From QQUD01 sp039029915 (GTDB lineage: Bacteria; Chloroflexota; Anaerolineae; Promineifilales; Promineifilaceae): a stretch of DNA of 59,485 nt. The DNA is taken from the NCBI GenBank assembly GCA_039029915.1, contig JBCCFD010000001.1:1-59485 (forward strand). Reading direction: 5' to 3'. Under the pieces are notes generated by a model. It had not been told where the DNA came from and ran no database searches. It saw only the letters and a program-made list of their open reading frames with translations. Each line of letters starts with the position of its first letter. Position 1 is the stretch's first letter. Made by a program: the position numbers and the translations under genes. Of this stretch, positions 51,257 through 59,410 are shown piece after piece.

Positions 51257-54200
51257 ATGTCAGAATCTGGAAAAGAACTGCTTGTAGTGGGGATTGGGGC
51301 ATCAGCTGGAGGTCTAGAACCGCTCATCGCGTTTTTCTCAAAGATGCCGTCCGATAGCGGGCTGGCGTTTGTCATCATCCAGCATTTGTCACCTGATTTT
51401 AAGAGTTTGATGGGTGAACTGCTGGCGCCGCATACTGAAATGGAAATTTTAGGCGCAACGGATGGGATAACGGTTGAACCAAACACGATTTATCTAATTC
51501 CAGTAAGGACGGAGATGGCATTGATAAACGGACGTTTGCACCTTAAACCAATAACTACCGAAGATTTAACCGCCTTTTTCCCAATCAACACCTTTCTGAC
51601 CAGCTTAGCGCGTGAAAATAAAAATCGGGCGATTGGCATCATTTTATCAGGGACCGGCAGCGATGGCACAGAAGGCGCCAAAGAGATAAGCCAAAATGGT
51701 GGCCTAATGCTGGTGCAAGACGAACAATCCGCCAAGTTTACAGGTATGCCTGAGAGCGTTCGTCTTTCGGGTATTCAGTTTATTTCAGCAGACCCAGTTG
51801 AGATGCCCGAAAAAATTGTTGACTTTCAAACAAAACCCCAACCGGCACCTGCCCAAGATGCGGAGGCTGCTAACCTGCAGAGCAACACCCAAATAGACCA
51901 AATCTTGAAAATTTTAAGAGAAGCATTTCAAATTGACTTTAATCATTACAAAGGGGAGACCCTGCATCGCCGCATTGAGCGGCGCATGTTCCTAAGCGGC
52001 ATTAATCAACCAGCTCAGTATATTGAGATGCTCCAGAGTGAACTCTCTGAAATCCAAAACCTGTATCGAGACCTGCTGGTTGATGTGACCCACTTTTTTA
52101 GAGACCAGGAAGCGTTTGACTGGTTAGCCAACGAACTGATACCGCAAATTGTGAGCCAAACGCCTGAAGGGGAACAGATTCGGATTTGGAGTGCTGCCTG
52201 TGCTTCTGGTGAAGAGGCATATTCTCTCACCATTCTCTTTTTGGAAGAAATAGCGAAGCAAAAAAAGAGAGTTGAGCTGCGGGTGTTTGCCACCGATGCC
52301 CATGAAGAGTCGATTCAACGTGCGTCAAGAGGGGTTTACAGTAAAGATGCAGTGCGCTCAATTTCTCCCCAGCTTCTTGATAAATATTTTAAAATAGAAG
52401 GGAATTCGTTCCGCGTTGAGAAAACGTTACGCAGCCACATCGTCTTTGCCGCCCAAAATTTATTAAGCGACTCTTTATTTACCAATATCGATTTTATAAG
52501 CTGTCGCAATATGCTGATCTACCTTCACCACCAAAGTCAAAAGCGTTTGCTATCCCAATTCCATTTTGGCTTAAAAAGCGAAGGATACTTATTTTTAGGG
52601 CCGAGCGAATATCTTGGGGATCTGGAAAAAGAGTTCAAAACGTTAAATCGCACTTGGCGCATTTACCAAAAAAATAGCAATCGGAAATTATTGGACCTCT
52701 CCTTCCGCACTCGTGGAATGCTCCCATTGCCTGATACTCAGAAGAATGACCTAAAAAGGCGACCCGAGTCTGTAAACGCGTGGCAAACACCCCTGTTTGA
52801 CGCGATTGCTCCCGACAGTGTTTTAGTTGATGAAGAAAACAACCTCATTCAAATCTTTGGGGATGGGTCAGCTTATCTCCAGTTTCCTGCCGGGCCTGTG
52901 GTGTTGGATATTGGTAAGTTGCTGCACGATAGTCTAGTTGTCCCTATTCGGGGTGCCCTTTACCAAGCACGTTCGCACAATAAAACAGTCCAGCTTGACA
53001 AAGTGTCTTATTCAGGAACCTCAGAGGGTGGAAAGCTTGATATTCAGGTCAAGCCAATCCCTTTTAAGCAGGACAATAAGTCATTAATTTACTTTCTCAT
53101 CATTTTTAAGCCAGCGGCGCCCTACCCATTTTCAGTTTCTGCCGAAAACGAAAAAGTGCCCGCCTCCACGATGGCCTACATTGAGCAGTTAGAGGGAGAG
53201 CTTTCTTTACTACGCGAGAGCCTGCAATCAACCTTAGAAGAGGTTGAGGCTACGAATGAAGAGCTACAAACGGCCAATGAAGAGCTCATGTCTTCCAATG
53301 AAGAACTCCAAAGCACCAATGAGGAGCTTCACTCAGTAAATGAAGAGCTTTATACGGTCAACACTGAATACATGCTTAAGAATCAAGAGCTAGGGCAGCT
53401 AAATAACGATATGCTCAACTTGCAAAGAAGCAGTGGCGTTTTGACAATCTTTTTGGATAAAGCGCAAAATGTGCGGAGCTTTACGCCAGCGGCTGAAGCG
53501 TTGTTTGGATTTTTGGCGCACGATATTGGCCGTTCGATTTTTCACCTTAATTCTGCTTTATCTATTGGGAATAACCAGTTGGAAAGTGCTATTGAAAAAG
53601 CAATAAACCAAGAGCAAAGCAAGCTGGAACTCAACCTTGGCCGATTGGATAAGATTTTACTGCTTGATATACGGCCGTTTTTGACGGAATTAAATGAATT
53701 AGAAGGGGTGGTGCTTCACTTTACGGACATTACCGCGATTCGCCAGGCTGAGCGAGAGAAAGCGGAGCAAGAAAGGCTGATATTAGGTATTGGTGACGTG
53801 AGTCCTTCGGTATTTGCATTGGTTGTTTCAGGGGTTCGGCGGTTTCGATATATTTCAGCAAGCGTATCGAAGTTGCTAGGTTATTCACCAGATGAGGTGC
53901 TGACAACTACTGGCCTGTTTGCTCAAATTGTGCATGCTGATGAAAAACGGCCGTTTGAGCAATTTCTAAAAAACGATGAAGATGAAAAATATTTTGAGGG
54001 CAGATTCCAACATAAGCAGGGGCACTTTGTTTGGGTATTACTTAGCAGTATCAACTATCAAAAGAGTGAAGACGGCAAGATGGTTCGGTTAGTTACTTTT
54101 ACAGATATAACGGCCGTTCGCCAAGCTGAGGTTGAGCGGGCTGAGCAGGAGAAACTAATTACCCAGTTTACCAGATTAAGCCAATCGGTTTTTCTTCTAT

Positions 54201-54589
54201 TAGATACCCAAACGCACGGATTTTTGTTTTTATCGGAAGGTATATTTAATCTCATCGGATATACGGTTGAGGAAGCGTTATCCACACATCGAATATTTAA
54301 GCAAATTATTCATCCTGATGATTTGGAACGATTTGAACAAAATAATCAAAATAATTATGCGGGGCATGCTGAATTGGAGAAAAATAAATATGATTATCGG
54401 TTTAAACATAAAGCGGGTCATTATATTTCATTGTTAGTTTTTACGTCTGTGTACCAGCGAAACAACGAGGGTGAAGTTACACAGTTGCTTGTTACATTTA
54501 CCGATGTAACTGAACTTCGTCAATCTTTAAGCGCTGCTGAACAAAAGCTTCAAACGATTCAAGATAATATTTCGGCAAATGACGTTTGA
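51257..54589 (+). CDS. CheB-CheR fusion with coiled coil and three PAS domains, copy 3
   Basis: An 1110-residue paralogue, the longest. CheB triad Ser16 (GIGASAGG), His43 (IIQHL), Asp136 (GTGSDGT). CheR SAM site IWSAACASGEEAYSLT, in which the usual Gly before Cys is Ala. The NEELQ coiled coil is followed by a PAS-like domain (to about 825) and two further PAS/PAC units, each closed by FTDIT/FTDVT and a RQAE helix. These are near-repeats (FRYISASVSKLLGYSPDEV and FLFLSEGIFNLIGYTVEEA), suggesting internal duplication. The next gene begins 15 bp later. Confidence 0.92.
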   Translation: MSESGKELLVVGIGASAGGLEPLIAFFSKMPSDSGLAFVIIQHLSPDFKSLMGELLAPHTEMEILGATDGITVEPNTIYLIPVRTEMALINGRLHLKPITTEDLTAFFPINTFLTSLARENKNRAIGIILSGTGSDGTEGAKEISQNGGLMLVQDEQSAKFTGMPESVRLSGIQFISADPVEMPEKIVDFQTKPQPAPAQDAEAANLQSNTQIDQILKILREAFQIDFNHYKGETLHRRIERRMFLSGINQPAQYIEMLQSELSEIQNLYRDLLVDVTHFFRDQEAFDWLANELIPQIVSQTPEGEQIRIWSAACASGEEAYSLTILFLEEIAKQKKRVELRVFATDAHEESIQRASRGVYSKDAVRSISPQLLDKYFKIEGNSFRVEKTLRSHIVFAAQNLLSDSLFTNIDFISCRNMLIYLHHQSQKRLLSQFHFGLKSEGYLFLGPSEYLGDLEKEFKTLNRTWRIYQKNSNRKLLDLSFRTRGMLPLPDTQKNDLKRRPESVNAWQTPLFDAIAPDSVLVDEENNLIQIFGDGSAYLQFPAGPVVLDIGKLLHDSLVVPIRGALYQARSHNKTVQLDKVSYSGTSEGGKLDIQVKPIPFKQDNKSLIYFLIIFKPAAPYPFSVSAENEKVPASTMAYIEQLEGELSLLRESLQSTLEEVEATNEELQTANEELMSSNEELQSTNEELHSVNEELYTVNTEYMLKNQELGQLNNDMLNLQRSSGVLTIFLDKAQNVRSFTPAAEALFGFLAHDIGRSIFHLNSALSIGNNQLESAIEKAINQEQSKLELNLGRLDKILLLDIRPFLTELNELEGVVLHFTDITAIRQAEREKAEQERLILGIGDVSPSVFALVVSGVRRFRYISASVSKLLGYSPDEVLTTTGLFAQIVHADEKRPFEQFLKNDEDEKYFEGRFQHKQGHFVWVLLSSINYQKSEDGKMVRLVTFTDITAVRQAEVERAEQEKLITQFTRLSQSVFLLLDTQTHGFLFLSEGIFNLIGYTVEEALSTHRIFKQIIHPDDLERFEQNNQNNYAGHAELEKNKYDYRFKHKAGHYISLLVFTSVYQRNNEGEVTQLLVTFTDVTELRQSLSAAEQKLQTIQDNISANDV

Positions 54590-54604
54590 TTGAGGAAGGT
54601 AATC

Positions 54605-57598
54605 ATGGTCCAATCTCAACCGAAAAATAAATATGAATTTCCTGCTGTGGCGATTGGGGCTTCTGCGGGTGGATTGGTAGCACTCGAAGCGTTCTTTAAA
54701 AATACGCCTGCCGACAGCGGGCTGGCGTTTGTGATTGTCCAACATCTTTCTAGTGAATTTAAAAGTTTGATGGACACCCTGTTAGCTCGGCACACCGACA
54801 TGCCCATTCATATCATCGAGGAGGGAATGAGAATCAAGCCAAACCATATTTTTTTGATTCCCTCCGGCACCTTGTTATCGATAAAGAATAAGCGATTTTT
54901 ACTCACTGAAACTCAGACACAGAAGCCTGTTTTGCGGTATCCGATTGATACCTTTTTTAAGTCGCTGTCTGCAGATGCCGATGAGCGAGCCATTGGCGTT
55001 GTACTGTCGGGGGCTGGTACCGATGGCAGCCGAGGCATTGTGGATATCAAAAATCGGGGCGGCATTGTTTTAGCGCAAGACGAAAAATCAGCCCGGTTTG
55101 AAGCGATGCCCCAAGCGGCCATCGAAACGGGCCTTGTTGATTACGTGCTTAATCCCCGAGAGATGCCCACCGCGATTCAAACTATCTTGAACGGCCAACG
55201 GCTTAAATCTTCTCCCGAAGAATCGGATCAATTTGAAATCATTACGGCCGAAAATGCCTTCACCTATATTTTAGAACTATTGCAAAAACAGTTTAAGGTT
55301 GATTTTAGCCAGTATAAAATTCCGACCTTGCTGCGCCGCATCGATCGAAGAATGCAGATGGGGCAGTTTCAAGAGGTTGAACTGTACGTTTCCTACTTAA
55401 AGGAAAATAGCGGGGAGCTTGATTCCCTTTACCGAGATTTACTGGTTGATGTGACCCACTTTTACCGTGATAAAAAGGCGTTCCAATGGTTAGAGGAGGA
55501 AGCTGTTTTATTGCTTTTGCAATCCAAATCGCCTAAGGAAACGCTGAGACTGTGGGTTGCTGGGTGTGCCACGGGGCAGGAGGCGTATTCGATTGCCTCT
55601 CTGGTGCAATATCTTATTGATTCAAATAACCTGCCTCTTGATTTTAAACTGTTCGCCACCGATTTGCATGAGGATTCGATTCGCCAAGCCGCACTGGGCT
55701 ACTATGCAGCCTCACAGCGGCATGAAATCCCGGAGCATATTTTTGAACAATACTTTTTTGAGGAAAACGGCCGTATTTATATTGAGCAAGATATCCGCAA
55801 AAAAATCATCTTTGCCGCGCATGATTTATTAAATGATTCTCCCTTTACCAATCTTGACTTTATTTCCTGCCGTAATGTATTGATCTATTTGCAAAATGAT
55901 GCCCAACAAAGAATATTGCAGCAGTTTCATTTTGGACTCAACAAAGATGGCGTTTTGTTCTTAGGACCAAGTGAATATTTAGGTGGGCTGGTGAATGAGT
56001 TTGAAGAGATGAACCGTTTGTGGCGGGTTTATCGAAAATCCAGCAACCGTCGGTTGTCAGATATCACCCATCTCAATCTGACGAGAAGAAACCGCGTCAG
56101 ATCAAGCCATCAAATTACCCATCTTGCCGCCCAGGAAATTTGGCAGGATTCGCTATTTGCCCGCTACGTTCCAGACAGTATTTTGGTAGACTCGCACTGG
56201 TATCTCATTCGGACGTTTGGCAATGGCTCTAAATATTTGACGCTGCCATCAGGACGCGTTGATCTTCTGGTGACTCGACTCATTCATGATGAATTAGTCA
56301 CGCCGCTTCGAGCGGGACTTTATCGGGCAGCGCAAGAGCAGATGGAAACGGCCGTTGAGCGCGTCATGCTAAAAATGGACGAGCAGCCGCTGGCTATCGA
56401 GCTAAAAATCATTCCCGTATCATCAAATGTAAACAATGTTGCTGATGGTGCTCCAGAGCGATTAGAATTCTTTTTAATCGTGCTGGACAACAGTGATAGC
56501 ATTGGCAAGGAATTTGCTTCGCATAATGAACGACCGCTTCTGATTGACTCAAACGAAGCCAATTACGTGGGCGAACTTGAGCGAGAGCTTCTATTCACGC
56601 GAGAAAGCCTGCAGGCCACTATTGAAGAGCTTGAGACAACGAATGAAGAGCTGCAATCTTCAAACGAAGAGCTGATTGCCGCAAATGAAGAGCTACAAAG
56701 CACCAATGAAGAGCTACATTCCGTTAACGAGGAGCTTTACACTGTTAATTCTGAATACCTCATTCAAAATGAACAGCTTGAGCAACTCAATCAGGATATA
56801 AAAATTTTTCAAGAAACAGCTGGCACAATCGCAATTAGTTTAACTGATGCGTTTCAAATCATTGATTTTTCACCTCATTGTGCGACTCTGTTTGGACTTC
56901 TTCCTCATGATAAGGGACGTTCTGTATTAAATTTGTTGCTATTTGACTACATTTCCAACGATATGCTTCAATTTTATTTTGAAGAAGTGCTTACGGGGAA
57001 ATCCATCCATTTCATCACAATTGTCAAAAATAATTCATTTCTAATTGAGTTTAGCCCTAAAAAGGTTGAGGGAGAAACGGCCGTTTCAGAAATTGTAATC
57101 AACTTAACCGATATTTCTCGGGTGGTCAATCGGGAACTCATTCGCCCCGTGCCGTTTAACTTAAAGCTCGATGTCGACACCCACCCGATCGATATTGTGC
57201 ACTACATTTATGATATTCGGTCGCAGAACATCATCTTTGCAAATGACTCTTTTGTTGATGTATTAGGATATGCGCCTGATGAACTTTATCAAATGAAAAA
57301 GGGAGCATTTTTTAATCAGCTTGTTCATCCTGACGATCATCAAGCCTTTAACCTAAAAATTGCGGACCTAGATGAAGGACATGAACAAACCGTAGTAGAA
57401 AGCACATTTCGGATAAAGCATTTAGATGGCAGCTGGCGCTGGATACGCACCAAAGAAGCTTGCTTTGGCCGCAATATTAATAACCAAATTCTGCAAATCA
57501 TCGGCAGCGGTGTTGACGTGACAGAGCGTGTCGAACTGCAACACCGTATGAAGCAACTTGAAGCTCAATTAGCTGATGCAAAAGAGCCAAAAGAATAA
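54605..57598 (+). CDS. CheB-CheR fusion with coiled coil and PAS domains, copy 4
   Basis: A 997-residue paralogue. CheB triad Ser20 (AIGASAGG), His47 (IVQHL), Asp140 (GAGTDGS). CheR SAM site LWVAGCATGQEAYSIA, with Gln in place of the first Glu seen in the other copies. The coiled coil ELETTNEELQSSNEELIA is followed by a PAS-like domain and a full PAS/PAC (IYDIRSQNIIFANDSFVDVLGY, FRIKHLDGSWRWIRTKE, GSGVDVTERVEL). The ATG at 54605 is chosen because AGGAAGG lies 5 bp before it. A TTG at 54590 would also open the frame. Last gene of the block. Confidence 0.92.
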   Translation: MVQSQPKNKYEFPAVAIGASAGGLVALEAFFKNTPADSGLAFVIVQHLSSEFKSLMDTLLARHTDMPIHIIEEGMRIKPNHIFLIPSGTLLSIKNKRFLLTETQTQKPVLRYPIDTFFKSLSADADERAIGVVLSGAGTDGSRGIVDIKNRGGIVLAQDEKSARFEAMPQAAIETGLVDYVLNPREMPTAIQTILNGQRLKSSPEESDQFEIITAENAFTYILELLQKQFKVDFSQYKIPTLLRRIDRRMQMGQFQEVELYVSYLKENSGELDSLYRDLLVDVTHFYRDKKAFQWLEEEAVLLLLQSKSPKETLRLWVAGCATGQEAYSIASLVQYLIDSNNLPLDFKLFATDLHEDSIRQAALGYYAASQRHEIPEHIFEQYFFEENGRIYIEQDIRKKIIFAAHDLLNDSPFTNLDFISCRNVLIYLQNDAQQRILQQFHFGLNKDGVLFLGPSEYLGGLVNEFEEMNRLWRVYRKSSNRRLSDITHLNLTRRNRVRSSHQITHLAAQEIWQDSLFARYVPDSILVDSHWYLIRTFGNGSKYLTLPSGRVDLLVTRLIHDELVTPLRAGLYRAAQEQMETAVERVMLKMDEQPLAIELKIIPVSSNVNNVADGAPERLEFFLIVLDNSDSIGKEFASHNERPLLIDSNEANYVGELERELLFTRESLQATIEELETTNEELQSSNEELIAANEELQSTNEELHSVNEELYTVNSEYLIQNEQLEQLNQDIKIFQETAGTIAISLTDAFQIIDFSPHCATLFGLLPHDKGRSVLNLLLFDYISNDMLQFYFEEVLTGKSIHFITIVKNNSFLIEFSPKKVEGETAVSEIVINLTDISRVVNRELIRPVPFNLKLDVDTHPIDIVHYIYDIRSQNIIFANDSFVDVLGYAPDELYQMKKGAFFNQLVHPDDHQAFNLKIADLDEGHEQTVVESTFRIKHLDGSWRWIRTKEACFGRNINNQILQIIGSGVDVTERVELQHRMKQLEAQLADAKEPKE

Positions 57599-57611
57599 GT
57601 GCTAATCTTAC

Positions 57612-58196
57612 TTACGCTTCCCACGGTTGAATAAAATCTTCATATTCCACGCCTAAAGAATCAGCAATCCGGTTAATGTAGTTGAAATAGCTAATGACCT
57701 GCGTCGCATCATGGATGGCCCGATCTGACAAGCCCAGCTCCCGTAATTGACTCATATCAGTTTCTGCCATCTTTTGAGGGGTGAGCGTCACCTTTTCCGC
57801 ATAGGCACACAGCGCTAAATCAATGTCACTGATTGGTGCCTCCCGCCAATTGGTTGAGATAAGCTTAACGACACGATCTGCTTCTTCATTGTTTGTAAGT
57901 CCCCAATCTTTGCCGACCTCAGCCCGGAGGTCGTGTGCGTGAGCGCGAATTCAGTACACGCAATGGTTGGTAGCCGACACAACGGTGGCAAGCATCTCGC
58001 GTTGACTTCTGCTGAGGGGGGAACTTCCAAACATGATTGAGCTATAAAAATCCATCGAGGCTTTCATGGCTCTCGGGTTAGGACTCATAATGGAAACGAT
58101 ATTCCATATGCGGCCCGCTCGCTCAAGCGCGTTTTCATACTCTTTCTTTAAAAACCCGCGAGCTTCTTCAAGGGAAACAATTTTAATGAATGGCAT
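57612..58196 (-). CDS. AhpD/peroxidase-related selenoprotein with CxxU active site (in-frame TGA at codon 82)
   Basis: From the ATG at 58196 (MPFIKIVSLEEARGFLKKEY, the start typical of the peroxidase-related branch of the AhpD/carboxymuconolactone decarboxylase family) the frame reads ATVVSATNHCVY, then TGA (57951-57953), then IRAHAHDLRAEVGKDWGL and on to TAA at 57612. In relatives the motif is CxxC followed by IRAH, so the TGA replaces exactly the second active-site cysteine (Cys79, U82). Reading through gives 194 residues, the normal length, with a clean frame on both sides. A SECIS-like hairpin lies 18-37 nt downstream of the TGA. Expected role: hydroperoxide reduction. The start lacks a clear Shine-Dalgarno sequence, and a MITE sits 55 bp upstream. 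Confidence 0.85.
57914..57953 (-). promoter_or_regulatory. Putative bacterial SECIS hairpin with its UGA
   Basis: On the minus strand, TGA at 57953-57951 is followed by the 7-bp stem CGACCUC (57933-57927) / GAGGUCG (57920-57914) closing the loop CGGGCU. The loop begins 24 nt after the UGA and its second base is G. This is nearly the same spacing as in the peroxiredoxin-like gene (25 nt) and within the known bacterial SECIS rules. Confidence 0.7.
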
Positions 58197-58250
58197 AAAG
58201 ACAATTGTCAGTCGCCACATGTTAATTGTCAATTGTGAACTAACGTTCTG

Positions 58251-58458
58251 TAGGGTAATCGCAAACTCGAAAAAGTTAGGCTTGTCATTTCGAGCTTGTA
58301 TCGTGATAAATCACGCGAAGTCGCTGAAACCTTTGCCAGAAATCGGCCTATTTGGCAATCTTTAGAGCGATTTCTCCACGTCGCTACGGACTTTTGACTC
58401 AAAATGTTAGTTTGACCCGCTTTGGTCGAAATGACCAATTGTGTATGCGATTACCCTA
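58251..58458. mobile_element. MITE, 208 bp, with 13-bp inverted ends and 10-bp target duplication
   Basis: Perfect terminal inverted repeats TAGGGTAATCGCA (58251-58263) and TGCGATTACCCTA (58446-58458). The flanks carry an exact 10-bp direct repeat TAACGTTCTG (58241-58250 and 58459-58468), as left by transposition. A second inner inverted pair GTCATTTCGA (58284-58293) / TCGAAATGAC (58426-58435) is present. No transposase is encoded, so it must be moved by an enzyme made elsewhere. It lies between the AhpD-like selenoprotein and the membrane protein gene. Confidence 0.88.
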
Positions 58459-58470
58459 TAACGTTCTGTC

Positions 58471-58662
58471 ATGGCGATTGGTGGTGAGTCTGGAACAGCT
58501 TCAGTTTTTGAGAAAAGGTATATCAATGTGCCTTTTAGAGCTGACCTATATGGGACTCCTTGAGATGACCCAAAACAGGCAAAATGTAACTGAGGGCTGT
58601 CATCAAATTTGGAGCAACATGAAAACCGTGCTTGAGACAGGGCAGCAAATGAACCGGCCTAA
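58471..58662 (+). pseudogene. Possible decayed reading frame next to the MITE
   Basis: From the ATG at 58471, just past the right target duplication, a frame reads MAIGGESGTASVFEKRYINV and FRADLYGTP. It then meets TGA at codons 31, 41 and 55 before TAA at codon 64. All three TGA could be CGA in an ancestor. No family recognised, and it may be chance. The rest of 58197-58694 outside the MITE holds nothing else I can support. Confidence 0.2.
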
Positions 58663-58694
58663 AATTAGAATCTGTAAAAACCTTTGTAAATCAT

Positions 58695-59276
58695 CTAGCT
58701 CTGTTCAATCGGCGTTTGAACCACTCGCTCTACAAATTTGGGATGATACACAATCAGTAAAAGAACAAGATTGATTGAAATGATGCCAATCAATAAGATT
58801 CCAATGTAGCCCGAAATGATCTGGAGATAGCTAGCGGTTAAAGCGCGCCAGACGCCTAAAATTAATGCGCTGAACCATGAAATAGCTGAAATGACGCCCG
58901 CCGATGCAATGATGGGAGCGTGAGGCAAGACATGCTCAGATAAAATATCCCACTCCTTTTCAGCGCACTGATCAAATAGCGGGAAAAGATATTGATGCAT
59001 AAAGAAACCATTGCAGGTTGCAATCAAAACAACGGTCATTTTGGCAAAAAAGCGGGGTGTCAGCATCTCCTCCGTAATGACAAACCCAATGCCGGTGATA
59101 TATAACAGAATCAAGCCTGTAATAACGATTTTGGAGACCTTTTTCAGCAGCTTAACCTCTGAGCGATCGAGCTTGTTGTCGCTAATGCTCATTAAAAAGA
59201 GGATGTCGCTCATTGTTGCCCCACCTGCACCAAGGGCAACCCCCATTAGATGACCGATTTGTAGAATGATAGACAT
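58695..59276 (-). CDS. Integral membrane protein of unknown function
   Basis: A 193-residue protein with about five hydrophobic helices. The start is IGHLMGVALGAGGATMSDILFL, in which the His in the first helix and the GxGGA-x-SD turn are well marked. Later helices are VITGLILLYITGIGFVI, MTVVLIATCNGFFMHQYLF, a helix around HAPIIASAGVISAISWFSALI, and a last one ISGYIGILLIGIISINLVLLLIVY. Several conserved-looking His (in helix 1, HQYLF, LPHAP) could bind haem or metal. I recognise this as a hypothetical family but cannot name a function. Confidence 0.78.
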   Translation of the reverse strand: MSIILQIGHLMGVALGAGGATMSDILFLMSISDNKLDRSEVKLLKKVSKIVITGLILLYITGIGFVITEEMLTPRFFAKMTVVLIATCNGFFMHQYLFPLFDQCAEKEWDILSEHVLPHAPIIASAGVISAISWFSALILGVWRALTASYLQIISGYIGILLIGIISINLVLLLIVYHPKFVERVVQTPIEQS

Positions 59277-59410
59277 AATTTTCTGCTCCGTATAATCATT
59301 GGTTGTTGGTAATTAGTAATTAAAGCTATTGATGAAATGCATCTTTACTAACACCAAGGTCCTCGTTGAAAAAGCCACCTTATCGATAGGTTGCCGGTCA
59401 AATAAAGGAC

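Noticed and set aside
45628..57598. Assembly artefact creating the four-fold CheB-CheR array
   Set aside because: The copies differ at most positions and in domain number, with different intergenic joints, so they are real diverged paralogues and not repeats of one sequence.
58471..58662. Frame with three TGA codons as a multi-selenocysteine protein
   Set aside because: No redox motif around any of the TGA codons, no family similarity, and no SECIS-like hairpin was evident. Decay from CGA or chance is simpler.
58352..58774. A 140-codon plus-strand frame across the MITE edge
   Set aside because: It spans the MITE, the target duplication and the end of the opposite membrane-protein gene; no ribosome site and no protein-like pattern.
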